44,982 nt of DNA. Source: Pseudomonadota bacterium. Its GTDB lineage: Bacteria > Pseudomonadota > Gammaproteobacteria > Burkholderiales > Rhodocyclaceae. A program made the translations under genes and the position numbers. The notes below the pieces were generated by a model. It was not told where the DNA came from and ran no database searches. It saw only the letters and a program-made list of their open reading frames with translations. Shown piece after piece: positions 1 to 7,484 of this stretch; position 1 is the first letter of the stretch, and the number at the start of each line of letters is the position of its first letter. The DNA is taken from positions 1 to 44,982 of the forward strand of contig JAKOZI010000269.1 in NCBI GenBank assembly GCA_029780075.1, in the 5' to 3' direction.

Positions 1-116
1 TCATCGATCCGTTTCAGCAGTTGAAAAAATTTGGGGTCTTGCAGCAGGGCATGGCACACTTTGAAGGTCTCTTGGCTTGGTAACCAGAGACTCCCCCAAA
101 GGGTCCGTTTGTTCAA
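1..116 (-). CDS. N-terminal fragment of an unidentified protein, possibly linked to a mobile element
   Basis: On the minus strand the frame is open from a TTG at 116 to the window edge. It reads ETFKVCHALLQDPKFF followed by QLLKRID, which resembles from memory the start of short conserved proteins found beside recombinase or transposon genes. The TTG has no visible ribosome binding site, so the start is uncertain. The opposite strand also has a short open frame ending in TAA at 90-92, which I judge less likely. If the call is right, the prophage late genes are preceded by another, divergently oriented element. Confidence 0.3.
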   Translation of the reverse strand, partial: MNKRTLWGSLWLPSQETFKVCHALLQDPKFFQLLKRID

Positions 117-255
117 GTGCCCCGAGGGGGATCACCCCTCTTCCATCACGCTGCGTGATCAAATACGCGGCAAATACCATTGAGATTGTTGACCGTGCTC
201 AGGTGACACCCTTGCCGCGCTCGACGGCCTCAGCAATCGGGTCGTCAAGAAAGCC

Positions 256-741
256 TTGCCGCGGGCGCTCAACAAGGTTGCTGACCAGACCAAGGTACAG
301 GCCGCGCGGGAAATCCGCGCCGCCGGCTACCAGCTTAAGGTCGGCGCCATCAAGGCAGCGATCCGTCTCGACCGTGCCAGCGCCAGCACGTTGCGGGCAG
401 TCGTTGTCGCCAGTGACAAGATGATGCCGCTGTACAGCTACGCCGCTCGGCGCACGCAAAAAGGCGTTACGGTCAGCGTCAAGAGCGGTGGCGCCCGCAA
501 GCGGGTGGCCAACGCCTTCATTGCTACCACGCGCAGTGGTCACACCGGCGTATTCGAGCGCGTCATCCTCGGCGGCAAGCGCGCGCCTCGCCTGCCGATC
601 CGCGAGCTTTACGGCCCCTCGATCCCACAGGCCTTTGCCAACAAGACCGTACAGGACGCCCTGGTGCGCGTTGTCCGCGACCGCTTTCCCGCTATCCTCG
701 AACACGAAATCAAGTTCGCCCGCTCGCAGACCGGCGAGTAG
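256..741 (+). CDS. Phage minor tail protein Z-like (lambda gpZ family)
   Basis: The protein has the basic, alanine-rich character of the Minor_tail_Z family, including the early segment ALPRALNKVADQTKVQAARE and a TRSGHTGVFER segment near residue 96. Lambda gpZ acts at the tail tip or tail-to-head junction. The annotated TTG at 256 is only a formal start: the frame is open from 193 and reads TLAALDGLSNRVVKKAL just upstream, which fits the family N-terminus. Further upstream the likely continuation (NTIEIVDRAQV) is in the next frame, so a one-base deletion near 206-210 seems to separate the true start from the body. It sits first in the late-gene run, ahead of the gpW-like and portal genes, which is not the lambda order. 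The family call is moderately sure. Confidence 0.55.
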   Translation: MPRALNKVADQTKVQAAREIRAAGYQLKVGAIKAAIRLDRASASTLRAVVVASDKMMPLYSYAARRTQKGVTVSVKSGGARKRVANAFIATTRSGHTGVFERVILGGKRAPRLPIRELYGPSIPQAFANKTVQDALVRVVRDRFPAILEHEIKFARSQTGE

Positions 742-763
742 CCGAGCCCACGACGCCCGCCCC

Positions 764-1051
764 ATGAGCCAGTTTTCTCGCGACCTTGCCCGGCAAATCA
801 TCCTCTCCGAAAGCTTTGTCGAGAGCATGACCGAGATGATGGCCGCCGAGATCGAAAAGCAGTTGCGTGGCCAATCCGGCGGCGAGCGCATCTACATCCC
901 CAAGACCGCTAGCCGCGAAGACAAGGCCGTTCGCAACCACCTCATCCGCGCCCAATTCACCGGCCGCAATCATGTCGAGATCGCCCGCCGATACCACCTC
1001 ACCGTGCGCCAGGTGCGGCGCATCGTCTGCAGCAGTGACATCCCTGACTGA
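764..1051 (+). CDS. Mor-family transcription activator-like protein
   Basis: This 95-residue protein has the features of the C-terminal DNA-binding half of Mu Mor/C regulators: GGERIYIPKT (about residues 40-49), then IRAQFTGRNHVEIARRY and a helix-turn-helix ending VRQVRRIV (about 62-88). Mor-type proteins activate phage middle or late promoters. It starts at ATG 764, 22 bases after the preceding gene, and lies inside the structural run, so it could activate the genes after it. Its last codons and stop lie in one copy of a 29-bp repeat found again at 4594-4622. The fold is recognisable; the regulatory target is inference. Confidence 0.7.
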   Translation: MSQFSRDLARQIILSESFVESMTEMMAAEIEKQLRGQSGGERIYIPKTASREDKAVRNHLIRAQFTGRNHVEIARRYHLTVRQVRRIVCSSDIPD

Positions 1052-1062
1052 CAATGTCCGCG
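1034..1062. repeat. 29-bp direct repeat, copy 1
   Basis: Copy 1 overlaps the 3' end and stop codon of the Mor-like gene. It matches 4594-4622 at 26 of 29 positions without gaps. Each copy contains GACAT and ATGTC arms as a dyad (here 1037-1041 and 1054-1058) and two TGACA words 13 bases apart. Weaker similarity continues for some 40 bases downstream in both places. It may be an operator or a recombination scar. Confidence 0.8.
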
Positions 1063-1119
1063 CGCACCCGCGAGCATAGGCGCTGACCCTCATCCTCAGC
1101 CCAAGGCACGCGCCCACGC

Positions 1120-1677
1120 ATGACCGTCCCGACGATCGAACCTCCCCGCGTCACCGCCGGCGATACCATCGCCTGGACGCGCAGCTTGCCGGATTACCCC
1201 GCGAGCGCCGGCTGGGTGCTGCACTACCGCCTGATCAACGCCGCGGGCAAGCTGGACATCGTCTCCGTCGCTTCGGGCGACGACCATGCCGTCAACGTCA
1301 CCGCCGCCACCAGCGCCGCCTGGCCGGCCGGAACCTATACGCGCGTCGCGCACGTCATCAAGGGCAGCGAGCGCCACACCATCAGCACCGGCGAAATCGT
1401 CATTGACCCGGACCTCGCCGCCGCAGCAGCCGGTGCCGACACCCGCAGCGACGCGCGCGTCATCCTCGATAACCTGCTGGCCAACTACCGCATCGCCGCC
1501 GCCTCGCACGCCTACGTCCAGAGCTACGAAGTCAACGGCCGCAAGATGCAGTTTAACGACAAGGCGGCGTGGCTCAGCGAGATCAACTACTGGCGGCAGC
1601 AGGTCGCCAGGGAAACCCGCGCCCGGCGCCGTGCCGAAGGCCTCAGCGCCAGCACCAAAACCTACGTGAGCTTCTGA
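1120..1677 (+). CDS. Phage head-tail joining protein, gpW-like C-terminus
   Basis: The last 50 residues (YEVNGRKMQFNDKAAWLSEI followed by NYWRQQVARETRARRR) have the length, charge pattern and position of lambda gpW, a small protein that joins DNA-filled heads to tails. About 120 residues precede this part and look like a beta-rich Ig-type domain (TAGDTIAWTRSLPDYPASAG; WPAGTYTRVAHVI), so this is longer than the 68-residue gpW. It ends one base before the portal ATG, exactly where gpW sits relative to gpB in lambda. The gpW relation is inferred from pattern and location. Confidence 0.55.
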   Translation: MTVPTIEPPRVTAGDTIAWTRSLPDYPASAGWVLHYRLINAAGKLDIVSVASGDDHAVNVTAATSAAWPAGTYTRVAHVIKGSERHTISTGEIVIDPDLAAAAAGADTRSDARVILDNLLANYRIAAASHAYVQSYEVNGRKMQFNDKAAWLSEINYWRQQVARETRARRRAEGLSASTKTYVSF

Positions 1678-1678
1678 C

Positions 1679-3298
1679 ATGGCCACTCCCTGGTACAACG
1701 AAGAGCGCGTCAAGCAGCCCGGCTCGGTCATCCTCAAGGCCTTCGTCGCTTCCCGCGAGGCCGCCCGACAAGCCGCCCGCTCGGCGACAACGCCCCCCGC
1801 CCGGCTGCGCGGCATGCCCGTCGAAGCCCGGCTGCACCAGGCGCGCGTGCGCTCCTTCGCCGGCGGCACCCCGTCGCGCCTGACCGCCAATTTCGTCGCC
1901 ACCAACACCAGCCTCGATGCCGATCTGTACGCCGCGCTGGACACCATGCGCGCCCGCTCGCGCGCCCTGGCGCAGAACAACCCCTACGGGGCCAAGTACC
2001 TCAAGATGGTGGCGGCCAACGTCGTCGGCGCGCAAGGCTTTACCCTGCAGGCGCGCGCGGCGGACCTCAAGCTTGCCAACGGAAAACCGCTCTCGATCCC
2101 CGACGCCATGGCCAACCGTGCCATTGAAGCCGCATTCGGGGAGTGGTGCAAGGTGGGCGTTTGCGACCTCTCCGGCAAGCTCAGCTTTCGCAGCCTGTGC
2201 GCCGTCGCCATGCGCGCCGTCGCCGGCGATGGCGAAATGCTCGTGCGCCGCGTCCGTGGCAAGAACGTCAACCGCTTTGGCTACGCCCTGCAGATCCTCG
2301 ACGTCGACCGCCTCGAGGTCTCCGACAACCGCCGCCTCGACAATGGCAACATCGTCCGCATGGGCGTCGAAATCGACACCGCCGGCCGCCCGGTCGCCTA
2401 CTGGCTACGCACCACGCACCCCGGAGAAATCGGCCCCGGCGCCGCGCCAGGCATCGCGCGCGAGCGCATTCCCGCTGCCGACATCTTCCACTGCTTCGTG
2501 CCGCTGCGCCCGGAACAGCGCCGCGGCGTGCCGTGGATGCACCCCGCGATCGAGAGCCTGTACCACCTCGGCGAATTCGACCAAAGCGTGCTGGTCGCCG
2601 CGCGCAAGGGCGCCGACACCCTCGGCTTCTTCGTCAGCCCCGACGGCCAACCGGCCGAAGCCGGCGACGCCGAAGAGCCACCGATCGAGATCAGCGCCCC
2701 CGGCACCTTCGACACCCTGCCGGAAGGCTACGACCTGCGCCCGTACGAGTCCAAGTACCCCAGCGAGCTGTACGGCGGCTTCGTCAAGGACAACCTGCGG
2801 CGCGTCGCCAGCGGCTTCAACGTCGCCTACAACGGCCTGGCCAACGACCTCGAAGGCGTCAATTTTTCCTCCATCCGCGCCGGCCTGCTCGATGAGCGGG
2901 AATTCTGGATGGAGACCCAGCAGTGGCTCATCGAGTGCTTCCTGACGCCCGTCTTCATCGACTGGTTGCAGATGGCGCTCGGGCTGGGCGCCGTGATCAT
3001 GGAAAACGGCAGCGCCCTGCCGGCGACCAAGCTTTTCAAGTTCCAGGCCCACACTTGGCAGGGTCGCCGCTGGCCGTGGGTCGATCCGGAAAAAGACATC
3101 TCTGCCGCCATCCTCGCCATCGAGGCCGGGCTTGACAGCCCGCAGCGCATCGCCGCGCAGCAGGGCCGCGATACGGAAGACGTCCTCGACGACATCGCCG
3201 CTTTCCAGGCGATGGCCAAAGCCAAGGGCGTCACCCTCGGTAAAAGCGTCCCCACCCCGCCCGAACGCACCTCGCCACCCCCCGCACCGCCCGCTTGA
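1679..3298 (+). CDS. Phage portal protein, lambda gpB family
   Basis: The portal is a dodecameric ring at one head vertex through which DNA enters and leaves. At 539 residues this is the usual size for the lambda-type family. Seen features are the N-terminal RALAQNNPYGAKYLKMVAAN and VVGAQGF segment (about residues 93-121), a central region with LQILDVDRLE, and a late NVAYNGLANDLEGVNFSSIR segment typical of this portal family. The C-terminus is rich in proline. ATG 1679 overlaps the TGA of the gpW-like gene region, giving translational linkage. Confidence 0.88.
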   Translation: MATPWYNEERVKQPGSVILKAFVASREAARQAARSATTPPARLRGMPVEARLHQARVRSFAGGTPSRLTANFVATNTSLDADLYAALDTMRARSRALAQNNPYGAKYLKMVAANVVGAQGFTLQARAADLKLANGKPLSIPDAMANRAIEAAFGEWCKVGVCDLSGKLSFRSLCAVAMRAVAGDGEMLVRRVRGKNVNRFGYALQILDVDRLEVSDNRRLDNGNIVRMGVEIDTAGRPVAYWLRTTHPGEIGPGAAPGIARERIPAADIFHCFVPLRPEQRRGVPWMHPAIESLYHLGEFDQSVLVAARKGADTLGFFVSPDGQPAEAGDAEEPPIEISAPGTFDTLPEGYDLRPYESKYPSELYGGFVKDNLRRVASGFNVAYNGLANDLEGVNFSSIRAGLLDEREFWMETQQWLIECFLTPVFIDWLQMALGLGAVIMENGSALPATKLFKFQAHTWQGRRWPWVDPEKDISAAILAIEAGLDSPQRIAAQQGRDTEDVLDDIAAFQAMAKAKGVTLGKSVPTPPERTSPPPAPPA

Positions 3299-3310
3299 TA
3301 AGGACCCCCC

Positions 3311-4228
3311 ATGCAAGTCAATGTCCCGCTGCCCATCAAATACCTCGGCGTCGATTACGCCGCCGGCGCCCAGACCATCTCCGACTCGATCGCGCTGGAG
3401 CTGCTCCTGCTCGGTCTGGCGACGCGCGTGGCGCCGTTGCCACTTGGCTGGGATAAGGGTCTGGCTGCCAACCTGGCGGCGATCGGAGTCACCACAAAAA
3501 CCATGTGGGCGAGCGGCGCGCTGTTCTGGATACCGGCCGGCGACGGTGGCGCCAATGGACTTTTGTTCTCCGGCGGTGGCACGGGAAACTTTACGTTGTC
3601 CGCAGCCGTAGTGTCAGGCTTCACCATCCCACAAGGGTGGGTCTATCTGACCGCAAACGCTGGCGGACTCAGCAATCCCGCAGGGTGGTACTACTTCACC
3701 ATGTCGGACGATACCAACGGAAAAATTTACACGACGACTTACGACAGTACGTCGGGCGTCGTTCCGGTTTTTCCGGCCGCTCCGGTGGAAATGGCGTTTA
3801 CCAGCGCGACGCGCCTGACCAGCACGACATCAGAGATTCAGATGTTCCAAACCCCGTTCGACTTTGCCTCGCAAGTGGGCATTAACGGATCAATCGAGGT
3901 GCTGGAGTCGCTCTATGGAAATGTGCTGTCCAGCACAAAAAATCTGCGTATTCGAGCGGGCTCGTATCAACTGCACGAACTGGCACCCACCACATCGCCG
4001 CAAAGCGAGGCGCTGGCCGCGATCACCAACGCCGGTTCGCTGGCAAAACAGTTGATTACCCGCTGGGCCGCCTCGGTCGGCAATTCGCCATCTCCGACCC
4101 TGAGTAACAACTATCGGGCGGCCAACCTGGCGGCAGAAACCACCCTGAATTTCTCCCTCAGGGTAGCGGCGACGACGGACCACGTCGCGGCCGTCGTGCG
4201 CAAAATCACAGCAACTTACGGAGGCTGA
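3311..4228 (+). CDS. Unidentified phage protein between portal and protease-capsid genes
   Basis: A 305-residue soluble protein starting at ATG 3311 with AAGGACC upstream (3300-3306). It is rich in Gly, Thr, Ser and aromatic residues with many beta-prone stretches (for example WVYLTANAGGLSNPAGWYYF), which is common in virion surface or fibre proteins. I recognise no named family. It is followed after one base by the 4230 gene. Together these two genes interrupt the normal portal-protease-capsid order, and their base composition is somewhat less GC-rich than their neighbours, so they may be a later addition such as a decoration or receptor-related pair. Function is unknown. Confidence 0.7.
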   Translation: MQVNVPLPIKYLGVDYAAGAQTISDSIALELLLLGLATRVAPLPLGWDKGLAANLAAIGVTTKTMWASGALFWIPAGDGGANGLLFSGGGTGNFTLSAAVVSGFTIPQGWVYLTANAGGLSNPAGWYYFTMSDDTNGKIYTTTYDSTSGVVPVFPAAPVEMAFTSATRLTSTTSEIQMFQTPFDFASQVGINGSIEVLESLYGNVLSSTKNLRIRAGSYQLHELAPTTSPQSEALAAITNAGSLAKQLITRWAASVGNSPSPTLSNNYRAANLAAETTLNFSLRVAATTDHVAAVVRKITATYGG

Positions 4229-4229
4229 A

Positions 4230-4589
4230 ATGATCGAAACCCGCCCCAACAACGCCGCCGGCCGCGCCTGGCTTGCCGCCGAAGAAGCCGCCGGATCGTA
4301 CCTGCTGGTGAACGAGAAGTTCATCAGTAAACTGACCGGCGCCGATCTCCCCACCGTGGCCTCCACGCGGAATATCACCACCGAAGATTTCCGCGACCGA
4401 TTCACCCCCGCGGAGCTGCTGGCGGTGGCGTCATCGGCCGATCCGGTCGTCAAGTTCGCGCTGCTCAAGCTCTCGACCAAAGCGCTGCCGTACGTCGACC
4501 TCGACAACCCAGAAGTGATCGCCACCATGGCGCACCTGGTCACCGTAGGATTACTGACGCCGGCACGATCCGCCGCGATTCGCGCCTGA
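4230..4589 (+). CDS. Unidentified phage protein paired with the preceding gene
   Basis: A 119-residue protein at ATG 4230 preceded by GGAGG (4219-4223). It is mixed helical, with ITTEDFRDRFTPAEL, DPVVKFALLKLSTKALPYVD and a GLLTPARSAAI ending. This resembles small accessory proteins that follow fibre-type genes in tailed phages, but I cannot name the family. One base separates it from the 3311 gene, so the two are probably co-translated and may act together, for example as an assembly partner. A 29-bp repeat shared with the end of the Mor-like gene starts 5 bases after its stop. Confidence 0.65.
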   Translation: MIETRPNNAAGRAWLAAEEAAGSYLLVNEKFISKLTGADLPTVASTRNITTEDFRDRFTPAELLAVASSADPVVKFALLKLSTKALPYVDLDNPEVIATMAHLVTVGLLTPARSAAIRA

Positions 4590-4593
4590 AAGT

Positions 4594-4622
4594 AGTGACA
4601 TTCCCGTCTGACAATGTCCGCG
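4594..4622. repeat. 29-bp direct repeat, copy 2
   Basis: Copy 2 lies between the 4230 gene and the protease-capsid gene. It matches 1034-1062 with three substitutions. The dyad arms are GACAT at 4597-4601 and ATGTC at 4614-4618. Read in the equivalent frame it would encode SDIPV and a stop, close to the SDIPD and stop that end the Mor-like gene, so it could be a leftover 3' end of a similar gene as well as a regulatory site. Confidence 0.8.
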
Positions 4623-4635
4623 TCTCCCCGGCAGC

Positions 4636-6543
4636 ATGGCTCAACTCCTCAATCAGCCCCCTGCCAGGCGACGCGACATGAACTTTGAACCGCAAAAAAT
4701 CAAGACCGGCACGCTCTACCGCAGCGTGACCTTCGACCGCGCCGCAGCCAGCATCGACACTGAAGCGCGCACGGTCGAAGTCGCCTTCGCCTCAGAATTC
4801 GGCGTGCGTCGCTGGTTCGGTTTGGAAGTCCTCGATTGCCAGCCCGGCTCGATCCGGATGGATCGCCTCAACGCCGGCGGCGCGCTGCTCGACAATCACG
4901 ACACCGACAAGCAATTGGGCGTCGTCGAGTCCGCCCGCTGCGACGCTGACCGCATCGCCCGCGCCACGGTGCGCTTCTCACGCAATGCCGACGCCGAGGC
5001 CAAGTTTCTCGACCTGCAGGACAACATCCTGCGCCATGTCTCCGTCGGCTACCGCATTCACAAATACGTCGAAGAGACGACCGTTGCCGCTGACGGCACC
5101 GAAAGCACCATCTGCCGAGTAACCGATTGGGAGCCGTACGAGATCAGCCTGGTCGCTGTCCCGGCGGACCCAACCGTTGGCGTCGACCGGGCCGCGGGAG
5201 CGGACGAGCACGACACCCTCGTTATCCGCGCCGCTGCCGGCAACACCCTGCCGGCGACCCCCAAGACCCCGCACAAGGAACCCCTCATGGAAGACACCAC
5301 CGGCCTGCAGGCCGAACAAAAACGCACGGCCGGGCTGCTCGCACTGGCCGATACCTACGCCCAGTTTGGCGCCCGCGATCTGGTTGCCGACGCCATCCGC
5401 ACCGGCAAGAGCACCGAAACCTTCCTCGCCCAGATCATGGACAAGATCACCGAACGCCACTCGACCGCGCAAGCGCTCGAAATCGGGCTGGCTGGAAAGG
5501 AGCTGCAGACCTACTCGATCATGCGCGCCGTGCAGGCCACGCTCACCGGCGACTGGAGTCGTGCCGGCCTGGAGCGGGCCGCGTCCGACGCGGTCGCCAA
5601 GCGCACCGGCTACACCCCGGAAGGCTTCTTCGTTCCGGTCGAAGCCTTTTCCCGGGCCTTCTCGGTCGGTACCGCTGGCGAAGCCGGCAACCTGGTCGGT
5701 ACGCAACTGCTCGGCAGCGAGTTTATTGACGTGCTGCGCAACGCCCTGGTGCTCAGCAAGCTCGGTATCCGCGTTCTCGGTGGCCTGACCTCCAACATCG
5801 CCATTCCGCGCAAGACCGTGGCGACCACCATCGCCAGCTACTCGGAAATTGCCAGCATCACCGCCAGCAACCCGACGACCGCGCAAATCACCATGAGTCC
5901 CAAGCGGATCGGTGGCCAGGTGGTCTACAGCAAGCAGGCTCTGATTCAGGCGAATCCGGACGTCGCCATGATGCTCCAGGACGACCTCGCGCAAGGGGTC
6001 GCCGTGCAGATCGAAAACCTCGCCATCAACGGCACCGGCGCCAGCAACCAGCCGCGCGGCCTCTTCAACTTCTCTGGCGTCGGCTCTGTGGTCGGCGGCA
6101 CCGACGGCGCCACCATCGCCTGGTCGCACCTCGTCAACCTCGAATCGGCGTGCGCCAACGCCAACGCCGAACCCGACGCCAATGCCGGCTACCTGATCAA
6201 CACCAAGGCACGCGGCTGGTGCAAGCAGACCGTCAAGGGCACCTATCTGCCGTTCATCTGGGACGCCGGCGCGCAGCCGCTCAACAGCTATCGCGCGGCG
6301 GTGACCAACAACGTCCCGAGCAACGGCAGCAAGGGCGCGTCGAGCAGCATCCTCTCCTCGGTCGGCTTCTCCAGCGACTGGCGGGATCTGGTGCTGGCGC
6401 TCTTCGGCGGCCTGGATATCGTCGTCGATCCCTACACGCAGGCCGGTACCGGCCAGGTCGTCATCACCGCCAACCAGTTTATCGACGTCGCGTGCCGTCA
6501 AGCGGCCAGCTTCGCGGTGATGACCGACGCCAAGACCGCCTAA
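4636..6543 (+). CDS. Fused prohead protease and HK97-type major capsid protein
   Basis: Residues about 20-190 are a U35-type prohead protease: LLDNHD (His88) and HVSVGY (Ser136) fit the catalytic His and Ser, and EPYEISLVAVPADP is the usual end of the domain. After a linker and a helical delta-like region (about 215-290), residues about 300-635 are an HK97-fold capsid, with FFVPVEAFSRAF and QIENLAINGTGASNQPRGLF. In most relatives protease and capsid are separate genes; here one 635-residue polyprotein would have to cut itself. Start at 4636 is preferred by length only; ATG 4678 is also possible, and neither has a strong ribosome binding site. Confidence 0.88.
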   Translation: MAQLLNQPPARRRDMNFEPQKIKTGTLYRSVTFDRAAASIDTEARTVEVAFASEFGVRRWFGLEVLDCQPGSIRMDRLNAGGALLDNHDTDKQLGVVESARCDADRIARATVRFSRNADAEAKFLDLQDNILRHVSVGYRIHKYVEETTVAADGTESTICRVTDWEPYEISLVAVPADPTVGVDRAAGADEHDTLVIRAAAGNTLPATPKTPHKEPLMEDTTGLQAEQKRTAGLLALADTYAQFGARDLVADAIRTGKSTETFLAQIMDKITERHSTAQALEIGLAGKELQTYSIMRAVQATLTGDWSRAGLERAASDAVAKRTGYTPEGFFVPVEAFSRAFSVGTAGEAGNLVGTQLLGSEFIDVLRNALVLSKLGIRVLGGLTSNIAIPRKTVATTIASYSEIASITASNPTTAQITMSPKRIGGQVVYSKQALIQANPDVAMMLQDDLAQGVAVQIENLAINGTGASNQPRGLFNFSGVGSVVGGTDGATIAWSHLVNLESACANANAEPDANAGYLINTKARGWCKQTVKGTYLPFIWDAGAQPLNSYRAAVTNNVPSNGSKGASSSILSSVGFSSDWRDLVLALFGGLDIVVDPYTQAGTGQVVITANQFIDVACRQAASFAVMTDAKTA

Positions 6544-6597
6544 CCTCTTTTAACCCTCACCGCGGCGGCCGCTCCGGCCGCTGCTCCAGGAGCTTCC

Positions 6598-6774
6598 ATG
6601 CACCGCGTCACCATCACCGAACCCTGCAAGATCAACGGCCAGGACCACTCGCCCGGCGAGACCCTCGACCTCGAAGACAACATCGCCATGGACGTTATCA
6701 GCGCCAATCGCGGCACCATCGATCCGCGCCGCGCCGCGGCCGCCGTTGCTTCCGCCGCGGCCGACGAAAGCTGA
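6598..6774 (+). CDS. Small hypothetical phage protein
   Basis: A 58-residue frame begins at ATG 6598 after CAGGAG (6587-6592) and ends at TGA 6772-6774, nine bases before the next gene. It reads MHRVTITEPCKINGQDHSPG at the start and ends in an alanine-rich tail. The N-terminal half looks like a small beta protein. Small genes at this point between capsid and connectors often encode head completion proteins, but I do not recognise this one. Confidence 0.6.
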   Translation: MHRVTITEPCKINGQDHSPGETLDLEDNIAMDVISANRGTIDPRRAAAAVASAAADES

Positions 6775-6783
6775 AAAGCCGGC

Positions 6784-7065
6784 ATGTTCGACTCGACCGT
6801 CCTGTTCCGCAGCCTGTACGACACCGGCCCCTACGGCGCCGCGTCGTCCTGCACGCTGGGGGGCACCGCCTTTGCCGGCATCCTGACGCCGGCGGATGTC
6901 GAGGCGGACGGTAACGCGGTCGTCGGCACGCATACCCTGCAGTACCCGCACGGTACCCTGCTCGCCGCCGATGACCTGATCAGCATCGACACCGACACCT
7001 ACAAAGTCATCGGCGTGCCGCAACGCCATCACAACGACGTCACCGCGCAACTCGTCAAACAATGA
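6784..7065 (+). CDS. Probable phage head-tail connector (gpFII-like)
   Basis: A 93-residue beta-rich protein located directly after the capsid block and overlapping the tail terminator gene by four bases (ATGA at 7062-7065). Features include YPHGTLLAADDLISIDTDTY and VIGVPQRHHNDVTAQL, a pattern of short strands ending in residues that describe a conversion to the next virion part, as in lambda FII-type head-tail connectors. In lambda the order is capsid, FI, FII, then Z and U. The call rests mainly on size and position. Confidence 0.45.
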   Translation: MFDSTVLFRSLYDTGPYGAASSCTLGGTAFAGILTPADVEADGNAVVGTHTLQYPHGTLLAADDLISIDTDTYKVIGVPQRHHNDVTAQLVKQ

Positions 7066-7472
7066 TTTTCGACCACGAAGCCGCCATCCTCGCCCGTCTC
7101 GCCGCGCAATGCGCGCCAGGCTCGCGGTTCGCCGGCACCTTCGATGTGGTCGACTTCACCGACGCGGCGATCACCCCTGTCGTATGTCAGGTCACCGTCG
7201 CCAGGATCACCCCCGGCGATCAAACCGGCAAGACCGCGCGGGTGCAGCTCGCCTGGCACGTCAGCGTGTACGTCGACATCCATCGCGCCAGCCCCGAGCA
7301 GAAAACCGCCGCTGGTGCCCTGCTGTCCGCTGCCGCGGCCGCCCTCGTCGGCTACGAGATTGAACCGGGCCGCGGCCTGCAGCTCGCCGATTCCCCGGAA
7401 ACCGGGTTCGACGGGCGCGTCCTGCGCCTGTCCGTTGGTTTTACCCTGCCGGCGTATTTCGTCGGCCACTAG
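7062..7472 (+). CDS. Probable phage tail terminator protein
   Basis: A 136-residue protein placed between the connector and the tail tube gene, the usual place of gpU/gp37-like tail terminators that cap the tail and fix its length. It starts MIFDHEAAILARLAAQCAPG and has a central strand-rich part (VQLAWHVSVYVDI) with a conserved-looking end (GRVLRLSVGFTLPAYF). The ATG overlaps the preceding stop. Gene order is the strongest evidence; the family match is from general resemblance. Confidence 0.5.
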   Translation: MIFDHEAAILARLAAQCAPGSRFAGTFDVVDFTDAAITPVVCQVTVARITPGDQTGKTARVQLAWHVSVYVDIHRASPEQKTAAGALLSAAAAALVGYEIEPGRGLQLADSPETGFDGRVLRLSVGFTLPAYFVGH

Positions 7473-7484
7473 GAGATCCCCATC

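Noticed and set aside
3..92. Plus-strand C-terminal fragment ending in TAA at 90-92
   Set aside because: The opposite strand reads as a more protein-like sequence; not enough sequence to decide, so only the minus-strand reading is listed.
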